63,314 bases of DNA from Mariniphaga sp. (lineage in GTDB: Bacteria > Bacteroidota > Bacteroidia > Bacteroidales > Prolixibacteraceae), in the NCBI GenBank assembly GCA_024636975.1, contig JAGXGA010000008.1:1-63314 (forward strand), given 5' to 3'. Positions 63,175 to 63,314 of the stretch are shown piece by piece. How positions within the stretch are numbered: position 1 is the stretch's first letter; each line of letters starts with the position of its first letter. The position numbers and the translations under genes are program-made. The notes beneath the pieces were generated by a model. The model had not been told where the DNA came from. It saw only the letters and a list, made by a program, of their open reading frames with translations, and searched no databases.

Positions 63175-63314
63175 TTAATGCGAATTAAGAGTTAAAAAAT
63201 TAGATGAATAAAAGCAGCGGCCAAGCGACCAAAGACATAAATTAATAGTCCTTTGGTTGACCGTACTTTAGACGCTCTTTGTATATCTGTTTTTTCAATT
63301 AGCCAATTGAATAA

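Noticed and set aside
1-63314. tRNA, rRNA, phage or restriction/defence islands
   Set aside because: I looked through the intergenic stretches and gene list and saw no such gene; apart from the edge transposase nothing suggests a recent mobile island.

Overview
The window looks like a chromosomal segment of an anaerobic or facultative, polysaccharide-degrading Bacteroidota, probably a marine or sediment lineage near Marinilabiliales. The evidence is a SusC/SusD pair with sulfatases and secreted glycoside hydrolases, lipoprotein signals ending in Ser/Cys, promoters of the TTTG/TAnnTTTG type, an NrfHA nitrite reductase, a HydE hydrogenase maturase and ferredoxin-dependent 2-oxoacid chemistry. 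The genus is an inference; no rRNA or tRNA gene was seen.

Layout. 1-3964: the edge of an IS630-like transposase, a small regulator associated with [FeFe]-hydrogenases, a lipoprotein metallopeptidase and HydE. 3997-10534: a PepSY membrane protein, an outer-membrane barrel and nrfHA on the minus strand, diverging from a second outer-membrane barrel. 10614-19261: a co-directional aromatic 2-oxoacid block (ACT protein, phenylacetate-CoA ligase, ACT protein, prephenate dehydratase, flavodoxin, aminotransferase, Crp/Fnr regulator, four-subunit 2-oxoacid:ferredoxin oxidoreductase). 19531-23327: GalU, a plant-like glucuronokinase and an acyl-CoA ligase. 23497-28459: a galactose locus (mutarotase, GntR regulator, galactokinase, FucP/GluP-type transporter). 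28653-31906: an EttA-like ABC-F protein, a large inverted-repeat array, one hypothetical protein and one secreted protein.

32347-63174 is mostly a polysaccharide-utilisation region: two (alpha/alpha)6-type hydrolase-like proteins, an alpha-L-fucosidase, SusC/SusD, a GH9 enzyme, a DUF4832-type lipoprotein, a GH99-like/WbsX lipoprotein, a mutarotase, a GDP-mannose pyrophosphorylase, a transaldolase and five sulfatases. The simplest reading is import and breakdown of a sulfated, fucose- or rhamnose-containing glycan. A separate three-gene operon interrupts it: an NRAMP-fold transporter lacking the usual metal ligands, an M20 hydrolase and a double-domain GNAT acetyltransferase.

The points I consider most worth following are the non-canonical NRAMP/M20/GNAT operon, the self-contained phenylpyruvate/phenylacetyl-CoA circuit with two ACT sensors, and the inverted array of about 11-bp repeats upstream of ettA. 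All assignments were made by reading the sequence without database searches.
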